From Duganella aquatilis (lineage in GTDB: Bacteria; Pseudomonadota; Gammaproteobacteria; Burkholderiales; Burkholderiaceae_D), in the NCBI RefSeq assembly GCF_009674565.1, contig NZ_WKJL01000022.1, forward strand, positions 39,016 through 103,015: a stretch of 64,000 bases of DNA. Direction: 5' to 3'. The translations under genes and the position numbers were made by a program. This document shows positions 49,963 to 57,604 of this stretch, piece after piece. Each line of letters opens with the position of its first letter. Positions within the stretch are counted from its first letter, which is position 1. The notes beneath the pieces were generated by a model. That model did no database searches. It saw only the letters and a program-made list of their open reading frames with translations, and was not told the DNA's origin.

Positions 49963-52134
49963 TTATAACGGGTTACTGCACTGCGTCGACACCCCGTATG
50001 GACTGGTCGCACCAGGCGGGCGGACAGTTTGCGACGTGTAATCGGTACTCAATCCTATCAAGTGTACCAGAGAGGTGTAGCGGGACTCCGTGCCGCTGGC
50101 CTGGCCACGGATGGTCATGTTGACATCGAGCCAATAAACCCGGTCGCGCGGGTACACCAGCGACACCGTGGCGCGGCCGCTGGCGTCGGTGGTCACGCTC
50201 GGCGTGACGGTGACCGGAATGCCCGGATCGAGCACGCCGTTGCCGTTGATGTCTTCGCCGGCGTCGAGGATGCCGTTGTTGTTGACGTCCTCGTTGGCGC
50301 AGGCGGTGCGCGACACCGGCTCCCACGGACCGGTCGGCGCGGTATAGGCCAGCGCGCCCTTGTAGTAGGTGGCCGGCAGCACCGACGCGGTCAGGTTGAC
50401 GCCCGACACCGCGTTGCCGGCGGCGTCGGTGACGATCACCACGTAGTCGAGCTGGTAGGTGGTGCTGCCCGGCGTGCCGACGGTGTTGCCGGTGCCGGCG
50501 CTGATGAACATCGATTTCTGCGCCACCGTCAGGGTGGCGGTGGCGCTGGCATTGGAACCGCCGTTCAGGCGCGCCTGGATGCGCACGCCGTTGGTGGCGG
50601 TGACCGAGCTGCCGGCAATGAAGCTGGTGGTGGCGGCGCCGTCGGCGCCGGTGATCGCCACCGACGGTTCGGTCAGGCGGCCGCCGCTCGGATCGCTGAG
50701 GATGGAGAACGACACGCTGGCGTTCTGGACCAGGTTGTTCTGCGCCGTGCCGTCGCGCACCACCGCGCGCAGGGTGGCCTGCTCGCTGGTGCTGCCGCTG
50801 GTGTTGGTGCCGATGGTGGCCGGATCGACCTGCAGCGTGATGGTGGACGAGCCGGTGACCGGCGCATAGAACGCCAGCGTGGTCTGGGTGGTCTGGCCGG
50901 CGGCGTTGGCGGTCAGCGTGGCCACGCCGGGGCCGGTGGCGTTGACAAAGGCGGTGGCGGCGCCGCCGGACAGGCCCAGCGCACCGCTCAGCGGCGCGCT
51001 GCAGCCGGCGTCGCTGTAGATGGTGCCGCGCGAGGTGCTGAGGGTAACGCTGCCGCCCGGCGCATTGGTCACGGCCACCTGCTGGCAGCCGCCGATCGGC
51101 GCCGCCGCTTCGACATTGCCGCCGCCGTCCAGCACGCGCACCGCGAAGGTCGACGAATTGATGCTGATGCCGGTCGAGGCGATTTCGCCCATGGCCTTGA
51201 CGGTGATCACGTCGGCCGTGCCGCCGCTGGCCGTGTAGCTGAGCACCAGCTGGCCGGCGGAGTTGGTGACCGCCGCGCCGCCGCCCTTGACGGTCAGCGC
51301 GTTGGCGTTGGAGCCGTAGGTGACCGGCATGCCGACCAGCGCGTTGCCGGCCGAATCGACCAGCTTGACGGTGACGTCGGCGCTGGCGCCGGCGCTGATG
51401 GTCGGCGCGGCGCTGATGGTCAGCACGTTGCCGCTGACGCGCACCACGATCGGCGTCGCCGTCGCACCCGGCACGCTGGCGCTGACGGTGATGTTGCGCG
51501 AGGTGGCGTCGCCGCCGATGCCCAGCGTGCCGGTGACGATGCCCTGGGCGCTGGTAACCGGGTTGGCCACGGTCAGGCTGCCGGAGTCGGACTTCAGGCT
51601 GACGCTCACGTTCGGCACCACGTTGTTGTTGGCGTCGCGCACCAGCGCGGTGACGGTGACGTTCTTGGTGCCGCCGGACGGCAGCGTGCCGGAATCGGCG
51701 GTCAGCGTCAGGGTCGGCACGGCGTTGACCACCTGCACCGTGATGGCGCTGGATTTGGCGTTGCCGGCGCTGGCGGTGATGGTGATGGTGCGCAGCGAGG
51801 CATCGCCCTTGACGCTGAGTTTTTCCACCACCTGGCCGGAGCTGTTGGTGCTGCGGTTGGTGCTGGTGATGGTGCCCGAACTGGCGCTGAAGCTGACCGT
51901 TTCACCGGCCAGCGCATTGCCGCCAGCATCCTTGACAATGGCCGTCAGCGTCACTTCGGTGCCGTCCAGGCCGGACGAGGCGATGGTGGTGGCGTCGGCC
52001 GTCAGCGTCACGCTGGCCGCTTTCGACGGCGCCACGCCGTTGCTGTTGGTGCCCGGCGAACCGCCGCCGCCGCCGCACGCGGCTAACAGGCCCGCGCAGG
52101 CAAGCGCCGTCAGCCATCCCGTGAATTTATTCAT
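49963..52134 (-). CDS. lipoprotein with tandem bacterial Ig-like domains
   Basis: A 723-residue lipoprotein (lipobox LLAACGGGGG) composed of repeated bacterial Ig-like (Big_1/invasin-type) domains. Examples are VTLTADATTIASSG...VTLTAIVKDAGGNALAGETVSFSAS and VTALVRDANNNVVPNVSVSL. Towards the C-terminus, about residues 616-639, an EF-hand/dockerin-like calcium-binding sequence (DVNNNGILDAGEDINGNG) is inserted. It is probably surface-exposed or periplasmic, for adhesion or cell-surface structure. It lies between pilQ and aroKB, 32 nt after pilQ. Confidence 0.9.
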   Translation of the reverse strand: MNKFTGWLTALACAGLLAACGGGGGSPGTNSNGVAPSKAASVTLTADATTIASSGLDGTEVTLTAIVKDAGGNALAGETVSFSASSGTITSTNRSTNSSGQVVEKLSVKGDASLRTITITASAGNAKSSAITVQVVNAVPTLTLTADSGTLPSGGTKNVTVTALVRDANNNVVPNVSVSLKSDSGSLTVANPVTSAQGIVTGTLGIGGDATSRNITVSASVPGATATPIVVRVSGNVLTISAAPTISAGASADVTVKLVDSAGNALVGMPVTYGSNANALTVKGGGAAVTNSAGQLVLSYTASGGTADVITVKAMGEIASTGISINSSTFAVRVLDGGGNVEAAAPIGGCQQVAVTNAPGGSVTLSTSRGTIYSDAGCSAPLSGALGLSGGAATAFVNATGPGVATLTANAAGQTTQTTLAFYAPVTGSSTITLQVDPATIGTNTSGSTSEQATLRAVVRDGTAQNNLVQNASVSFSILSDPSGGRLTEPSVAITGADGAATTSFIAGSSVTATNGVRIQARLNGGSNASATATLTVAQKSMFISAGTGNTVGTPGSTTYQLDYVVIVTDAAGNAVSGVNLTASVLPATYYKGALAYTAPTGPWEPVSRTACANEDVNNNGILDAGEDINGNGVLDPGIPVTVTPSVTTDASGRATVSLVYPRDRVYWLDVNMTIRGQASGTESRYTSLVHLIGLSTDYTSQTVRPPGATSPYGVSTQCSNPL

Positions 52135-52166
52135 GAATGCATCCCCTGGTTGTCGATTGATTCAGC

Positions 52167-54362
52167 CTAGCGCGCCGAGGACAGCTTCTCGGCCACGATC
52201 TTCGGCGTGATAAACACCAGCAGCTCCGTCTTGTCGTTGGTGCGGGTATTGCTGCGGAACAGATAGCCCAACACCGGCACATCGCCCAGCAGCGGGACTT
52301 TGTCGGTGGTGCTGCGCTCGGTAAGCTGGTAGATGCCGCCCAGCACCACGGTGCCGCCGTTGTCGACCATCACCTGGGTCTTGACGTGCTTGGTGTCGAT
52401 GGCGAAGCCGGAACGGGTTTCCTGGCCGACGCTGTCCTTGTTGACGTCGACGTCGATGACGACGTTGCCGTCCGGCGTGATCTGCGGCGTCACTTCCAGC
52501 CGCAGGTTGGCCTTGCGGAACTGGATCGAGGTGGCGCCGCTGCTGGTGGCCACCTGGTACGGCAGTTCGATGCCCTGCTCGATCAGCGCCACCGATTTGT
52601 CGGAGGTGATCACGCGCGGGCTGGAGATGATCTTGCCAGTGCCGTCCTCTTCCAGCGCCGACAGTTCCAGGTTGAGGAAGCGGTTGGCGGCCGACGAGAA
52701 CAGGCTGACCGCCAGGCTGCCGGCCTGGGCGCCGTTGATGTTGGCGGCCGGCAGGTTGACGAACTGGCTGTTGGCAAAGCTGCTGGTGCTGACCGCCACC
52801 TGGCCGGTGGTTTCGCCGACGCCGGTGAGGTTGCCGCCGATGCCGATGCGGGTGTTGCTGCTGCCGAGCTGGTAGCCGGAATCGCCGCCGCGCTGGGTGC
52901 GCAGGTCGGTAAAGCCGAGCTTGGCGCCGAGGTTGCGGGTGAAGGTGTCGCTGGCCTCGACGATGCGGGCTTCGATCAGCACCTGCTTGGTGGCGACGTC
53001 GGTCTTGGCGATCAGGCGGCGCACGTCCTCCAGCTTGGACGCGATGTCGGTGACGAACAGCTGGTTGGTGCGCGGCTCGATGATGGCGCTGCCGCGCTTG
53101 GACAGGATGCGGTTCTTGCTGTCGGTGCCGCCGTCCAGGCCGAACACCAGCTTGAATGCTTCGGCCTTCTGGTAGTTGAGCTGGAAGATTTCCGACTTCA
53201 GCGGTTCCAGGTCGGCGATCTGGGCGCGCTGCTCCAGTTCCAGTTTTTCCTTGGTCAGCAATTCCTCTTTCGGCGCGATCCAGATCACCGAGCCGTTCTT
53301 GCGCATGTCCAGGCCCTTGGCCTGCAGGATCACGTCCAGCGCCTGGTCCCACGGCACTTCCTTCAGGCGCAGGGTCAGGTTGCCGGCGACGCTGTCGCTG
53401 GTGATGATGTTGAGGCCCGAGATGTCGGCGATGGCCTGCAGCGCCGCCCGCACTTCCACGTTCTGGAAGTTGAACGACAGCTTCTCGCCGCGATAGCCCT
53501 GCGAACCCTGGGTCAGCTTGTTCGGATCTTCCTTGATCGGCTTGATGTCGACCACCAGTTGGGTGTCGCTCTGGTAGACGGTCTGTTCCCACAGGCCGCG
53601 CGCCTCGATGGTCAGGCGCGTGTTCTCGCCCTGCGGCACGGTGGTGACCTGCGACACCGGGGTGCCGAAGTCGCCGACGTCGAGCTTGCGGCGCAGGCTT
53701 TCCGGCACGCCGGTCTTGAGGAAGTCGACCACCACGCCGGTCGGCGTCTGGCGCACGTCGACCGCCACCTGGTTGTTGGGCAGGCCGACCACGACCCGGC
53801 CTTCACCGTTGGCGCCGCGGCGGAAATCGAGATCGCGCAACAGCTGTTTGCCGGCCGGCGCGGCCGGCTTGGCCACCGGCAGGCCGGCGCCGTCGACCGC
53901 CGTGGCCAGGCCGCCGGAACCGTCGATGGTCAGGATCACCGTGTTGCCGTCGATGGCGGTGGCGTAGTTGAGCGGGCGCTTCAGGTTGAACACCAGGCGC
54001 GAGCGCTCGCCGGCCTGCACCAGGTTCACGCCGCGCAGGTCGCCCTGGTTCAGTTCCAGCGAGCCCTTGCCGGTGGCGTTGACGGTGGCGCCGAAGTCCA
54101 GCGCGATGCGCGCCGGATTGCTGATGGCAAAGTTGATCGGCAGCTTGTCCGGCGCGTTGCGCAGCTTGATACGGACAATGACGTTGGCGCCCTGCTGGTT
54201 GGCGGAAATCGCTTCGATGGCGTTGGCGGCGACGCTGGACGCCGCCGGCGCCGCAGTCTGCGCCTGGGCGCCGGCAGCCAACTGCAAGGCCAGCGCGATG
54301 GCCAGCACAGGCGCCCAAGTGGCGGCGGCCAAGGCGCGCCGGGCCGTGAGATGAGCGGTCAT
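52167..54362 (-). CDS. pilQ: type IV pilus secretin
   Basis: A 731-residue outer-membrane secretin with a signal peptide (ending GAQAQ). Two AMIN domains occupy the N-terminal about 230 residues, followed by STN/Secretin_N (LSFNFQNVEVRAALQAIADISGLNIITSDSV) and the C-terminal secretin with RVITSDKSVALIEQG and VLGGIYQLTERSTTDKVPLLGDVPVLGYLF. It forms the pilus exit pore. The ATG at 54362 overlaps the pilP stop (ATGA). Last gene of pilMNOPQ. Confidence 0.97.
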   Translation of the reverse strand: MTAHLTARRALAAATWAPVLAIALALQLAAGAQAQTAAPAASSVAANAIEAISANQQGANVIVRIKLRNAPDKLPINFAISNPARIALDFGATVNATGKGSLELNQGDLRGVNLVQAGERSRLVFNLKRPLNYATAIDGNTVILTIDGSGGLATAVDGAGLPVAKPAAPAGKQLLRDLDFRRGANGEGRVVVGLPNNQVAVDVRQTPTGVVVDFLKTGVPESLRRKLDVGDFGTPVSQVTTVPQGENTRLTIEARGLWEQTVYQSDTQLVVDIKPIKEDPNKLTQGSQGYRGEKLSFNFQNVEVRAALQAIADISGLNIITSDSVAGNLTLRLKEVPWDQALDVILQAKGLDMRKNGSVIWIAPKEELLTKEKLELEQRAQIADLEPLKSEIFQLNYQKAEAFKLVFGLDGGTDSKNRILSKRGSAIIEPRTNQLFVTDIASKLEDVRRLIAKTDVATKQVLIEARIVEASDTFTRNLGAKLGFTDLRTQRGGDSGYQLGSSNTRIGIGGNLTGVGETTGQVAVSTSSFANSQFVNLPAANINGAQAGSLAVSLFSSAANRFLNLELSALEEDGTGKIISSPRVITSDKSVALIEQGIELPYQVATSSGATSIQFRKANLRLEVTPQITPDGNVVIDVDVNKDSVGQETRSGFAIDTKHVKTQVMVDNGGTVVLGGIYQLTERSTTDKVPLLGDVPVLGYLFRSNTRTNDKTELLVFITPKIVAEKLSSAR

Positions 54363-54898
54363 TTGGTGTTCTCCTTGCTTTCCTGCAGTTCCAACTTGGA
54401 CAGGCGCTCGACCCAGTCGCCGGTGGCGTCCTGGACGATTTCCTTGACGGTGACAGTGTTGTCGCTGATGCCGGTGATGCGGCCGTAGTTCTCGCCCAGG
54501 TGCTGGCCGACCACCACCTGGTGCACGGCGCGGTCGACCTGCAGCACGGCGTGCATCACGCCCTTCTTCTCGATGGTGCCGACCATCTTGATGGTGTCGA
54601 GCGGATAGGACTCCAGCAATTCCTTGCGGCGCTCCATGTCCGGCTTGAGGCCGCCACCGCCGCTGCTGGCGGCCTGCTTGGCCAGCTCGGCCAGCAGCTT
54701 GTTGGGATTGAACGGATCGATCTCGTCCTTGCGCGCATAGGCGTAGGGGATGAACACCTTGGGTTCGGCGATCGGCGGCACCCGCACCTGGGTCTGGGCG
54801 TCGACCTGTTTCATCCAGCTGCGCACTTCCTGCACGTCGCTGTCGCCGCAGCCGGCCAGCAGGCACAGGGCCATCAGGGCGGAAAGAAGCGTCTTCAT
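54359..54898 (-). CDS. pilP: type IV pilus inner-membrane lipoprotein
   Basis: A 179-residue lipoprotein with lipobox LLAGC, then FIPYAYARKDEIDPFNPNKL, typical of PilP. The C-terminal beta domain has GTIEKKGVMHAVLQVDRAVHQVVVGQHLGENYGRITGI. It links the PilMNO inner-membrane complex to PilQ. The start overlaps the pilO stop. Confidence 0.95.
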   Translation of the reverse strand: MKTLLSALMALCLLAGCGDSDVQEVRSWMKQVDAQTQVRVPPIAEPKVFIPYAYARKDEIDPFNPNKLLAELAKQAASSGGGGLKPDMERRKELLESYPLDTIKMVGTIEKKGVMHAVLQVDRAVHQVVVGQHLGENYGRITGISDNTVTVKEIVQDATGDWVERLSKLELQESKENTK

Positions 54899-55569
54899 GA
54901 TTTTTTCGCCGCCTTCTTCTTGTCGGCGGCGGCCTTGCGCTGCGCCGCCACTTCTTCCGGATCGAGGTAGCGGAAGGTCTTGGCCACCGCTTCCAGGGTC
55001 AGCGTGCCATCCTTGCCGGTGCTCAGCGCCAGGTTGTTGAGCGTGACGATGCGCGGCAGGTTGGCGATGTCGCCGGTGAAGGCGCCGATGTCGTGGTAGT
55101 TGCCGGTGATCTTGATGTCGATCGGCAGCTCAGCGTAGTAATCCTTGATCACCACCTGCTGCGGCTTGAACAGGTCGAACTGCAGGCCGCGGCCGGAGCC
55201 GGCCTGGTTGATGTCGGTCAGCAGCGCGGCCATCTCGGCCTTGCTCGGCAGCTGTTTCTGCAGGCGCTCGACGTACTGGTCGACCTGGGCCTTCTGCGCG
55301 CGCAGCGCATCGAGGTTGATGGCCTGCGCGGTCTTCATCTTGTACTCGTCGCGCAGCCTGTTTTCCAGCTGGAGGCCGGCGTCCTGCTCCTCGAACTGCG
55401 AGCTCCAGTAGCCGAAGTAGCCGGCCGCGCACACCGCCAGCGTCACGCCGATGGCGCACAGCACGCGCGGCGCCAGCGGCCACTGACCCGGATGGCGGCC
55501 GTTGAGGTCGCGGAACTGGCCGGCCAGGTCCGCAAACAGTTCATTGAGGTTGATGTTTGCCCTGGCCAT
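54895..55569 (-). CDS. pilO: type IV pilus alignment protein PilO
   Basis: A 224-residue bitopic protein with one N-terminal transmembrane helix (about residues 35-55). A coiled-coil segment (LENRLRDEYKMKTAQAINLDALRAQKAQVDQYVERLQKQLP) is followed by a ferredoxin-like periplasmic domain, ITGNYHDIGAFTGDIANLPRIV. It pairs with PilN. The start at 55569 overlaps the pilN stop by one base. The tail is Lys-rich. Confidence 0.95.
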   Translation of the reverse strand: MARANINLNELFADLAGQFRDLNGRHPGQWPLAPRVLCAIGVTLAVCAAGYFGYWSSQFEEQDAGLQLENRLRDEYKMKTAQAINLDALRAQKAQVDQYVERLQKQLPSKAEMAALLTDINQAGSGRGLQFDLFKPQQVVIKDYYAELPIDIKITGNYHDIGAFTGDIANLPRIVTLNNLALSTGKDGTLTLEAVAKTFRYLDPEEVAAQRKAAADKKKAAKKS

Positions 55570-56201
55570 TATGCGTGCCCCGCTGCTTTGGCCGGCGCGA
55601 CTGGCGCCTTGCCTTTGGCGCCGTCTTCCGGCTGGTCCTTGTCGCGCGGGCGCTTGATGAACACGTTCAGGTTGAACTCCACCACCTTCTTGGCGGTCTT
55701 GCCCTGGCCCAGGCCGGTGGACTTCACTTCGATCAGGTCCGGCCGTTCCAGCCACGGCGACACGCCGGCCAGGTTGCGCAGCAATTCCGATACCCGCTCC
55801 TGCGATTGCGCATAGCCGTTGACCGCCACCTTCTGGCCGTCCTGGCGGAACGACTTCAGGTAGACGCCGGCCGGGGTCTGCGTCACCAGTTCGTCCAGCA
55901 GGTAGACCGGCTGGTTGCGGTCGCCCTGCAAATCCTCGACCGCCTGCTGGCGCGCCTTCAGCGCTTCGATTTCCTGCTTCAGCGTGGCGATCTCGGCGAT
56001 CTTCTTGTCGAGGCCGCTGATGGCGGTTTTCAGTTCGGTGTTGCGCGCGTCCTGGATCGAGATCGCGCGCGCGTTGTAGCCGCCCACCAGCAGCACGATG
56101 CCGACGCCGATGACGCCGCCCAGCGCCAGCAGCGCATAGAAGGCCTGCTTCTTCTGCTTGCGTTTTTCTTCGCGGTGCGGCAGCAGGTTAATCCGTATCA
56201 T
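55569..56201 (-). CDS. pilN: type IV pilus assembly protein PilN
   Basis: A 210-residue bitopic protein. The cytoplasmic INLLPHREEKR sequence binds PilM and a transmembrane helix follows (about residues 25-45). A coiled coil and a periplasmic ferredoxin-like domain (TPAGVYLKSFRQDGQKVAVNGYAQSQERVSELLRNLA) complete it. Its start overlaps the pilM stop by one base. Confidence 0.96.
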   Translation of the reverse strand: MIRINLLPHREEKRKQKKQAFYALLALGGVIGVGIVLLVGGYNARAISIQDARNTELKTAISGLDKKIAEIATLKQEIEALKARQQAVEDLQGDRNQPVYLLDELVTQTPAGVYLKSFRQDGQKVAVNGYAQSQERVSELLRNLAGVSPWLERPDLIEVKSTGLGQGKTAKKVVEFNLNVFIKRPRDKDQPEDGAKGKAPVAPAKAAGHA

Positions 56202-57277
56202 CAGCCGAACCTCCGCAGGGCCAGGCCGCAGGCCACCAGGTAGGCCGGCGCGTCGAGCCGCAGCTGCGACTCGCGCACCGAGGAACCGATCTGCATGCCC
56301 TTGAACGGCGAGATCACCGCGCTGGAAATGCGGGTGCGGCTGGCCACCAGTTCCAGCAGGCCGGGGATCAGCGCGCAGCCGCCGGCCAGGTACAGCTGGT
56401 CGACCTTGGTGTACGGCGTGGAGGTGTAGAAGAACTGGATGGCGCGCGTGACTTCCAGCGCGGCGCTTTCCAGGAACGGCGTCAGCAGTTCAGCGTGGTA
56501 GTTGTCCGGCAGGTCGCCGGTTTTCTTGCGCGCCTCGGCTTCGTCGAAGGACATGCCGTAGCTGCGCACGATGTCCTGGGTCAGCGTGTTGCCGCCGAAC
56601 GGCTGCTCGCGCTCGTAGACGGTGACGCCGTCCAGCATCACGGAAATATGAGTGACCTGGGCGCCGATCTGGAACAGCGCGATGACCTGGCCGGCGCCCG
56701 CTTCCGGCAGCTGCGCCACCACCCGGTCCAGCGCGGCGCGGGCGGCATAGGATTCGATGTCCATCACGGTGGCCTTGAGGCCGGACGCTTCGGCGATCGC
56801 CACCCGGTCCTCGACCTTTTCGCGGCGCGAGGCGGCCAGCATGACTTCGATGTCGTCGGCCGAATTGGCGGCCGGGCCGATGACGTCGAAGTCCAGGCTG
56901 ACCTCGTCCAGCGCGAACGGGATGTACTGGCTGGCTTCGGATTCGACCTGTACTTCCAGCTGGTCTTCCGGCAGCCCGGCCGGCAGGATGATTTTCTTGG
57001 TGATGACCGAGGCCGGCGGCATGCCCAGCGCGGCGTGGCGCGCGCGGGTGCCGCTCTTCTTCCAGACGCGGCGCACGGCTTCCACCACCTGGTCCATGTT
57101 CTCGATATTGCCGTCGGTGACAGCGTTGCGCGGCAGCGGCTCGGCGGCGTAGCGTTCCAGCTTCAGTTCGCCCTTGGCGCCCTGCGCCAGCTCCACCAGG
57201 CGCACGCTGGAAGTGCTGATATCGATGCCCACCAGTGGTGGGTTGCCTTGGCCCAGCAGGGCCTTGAAATCGATCAT
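56201..57277 (-). CDS. pilM: type IV pilus assembly ATPase-fold protein PilM
   Basis: A 358-residue actin-like (FtsA/PilM) cytoplasmic protein. It begins VGIDISTSSVRLVEL and includes VMDIESYAARAAL, PFGGNTLTQDI and LYLAGGCALIPGL. It binds PilN at the inner membrane and ATP. First gene of the pilMNOPQ operon, divergent from mrcA. Confidence 0.96.
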   Translation of the reverse strand: MIDFKALLGQGNPPLVGIDISTSSVRLVELAQGAKGELKLERYAAEPLPRNAVTDGNIENMDQVVEAVRRVWKKSGTRARHAALGMPPASVITKKIILPAGLPEDQLEVQVESEASQYIPFALDEVSLDFDVIGPAANSADDIEVMLAASRREKVEDRVAIAEASGLKATVMDIESYAARAALDRVVAQLPEAGAGQVIALFQIGAQVTHISVMLDGVTVYEREQPFGGNTLTQDIVRSYGMSFDEAEARKKTGDLPDNYHAELLTPFLESAALEVTRAIQFFYTSTPYTKVDQLYLAGGCALIPGLLELVASRTRISSAVISPFKGMQIGSSVRESQLRLDAPAYLVACGLALRRFG

Positions 57278-57497
57278 ACGAGGCCTCCGGCGCCATGGCT
57301 GGCGCCAGCACAGCAGTGCATCCGAGCATGTTGTCGAACTGTTTGCATAAAGGAACTCGTTTGAAAACCAGCATTTAGACGGCTTATATCAGCCTGTACA
57401 TTAAATCGAGCCTATTTAAGTGTAAAGGTATTTCTACTGTGCACAATTGTGTGGGTGTGAGGGTTTCACCACACTTATTTTTGCCTTCATGGCAGCA

Positions 57498-57516
57498 AAA
57501 ACAACTCAGTTGTTTT
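57498..57516. promoter_or_regulatory. 19-bp inverted repeat upstream of mrcA
   Basis: AAAACAACT-C-AGTTGTTTT has perfect 9-bp arms around one central base, about 50 nt upstream of the mrcA -10. Possible operator for a dimeric regulator; the protein that would bind it is unknown. Confidence 0.35.
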
Positions 57517-57566
57517 GTTGCTCACGCAGAAATATTCCTGTCATATGGAACGGCGCGCCGCTCGCT

Positions 57567-57572
57567 TATAAT
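57567..57572 (+). promoter_or_regulatory. mrcA: candidate mrcA -10
   Basis: TATAAT 32 nt before the mrcA start codon. There is no good -35 at 16-18 bp. Confidence 0.45.
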
Positions 57573-57604
57573 GGCCCGGACAATTCATAGAAAGATCGCA
57601 CTGC

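Larger units (their letters stand above)
57278..57604. other. 327-nt intergenic region between pilM and mrcA
   Basis: Divergent promoter region with no coding potential. It is markedly more AT-rich than the flanks. It contains a perfect TATAAT at 57567-57572 toward mrcA, a 19-bp inverted repeat at 57498-57516, and a minus-strand TATAAG-like -10 around 57380-57390. No RNA gene was recognised. Confidence 0.6.

Noticed and set aside
50029..54488. Plus-strand open frames of 685 and 700 codons opposite the Ig lipoprotein and pilQ
   Set aside because: Shadow frames of repetitive, GC-rich genes; no start-proximal ribosome-binding site or recognisable domain.
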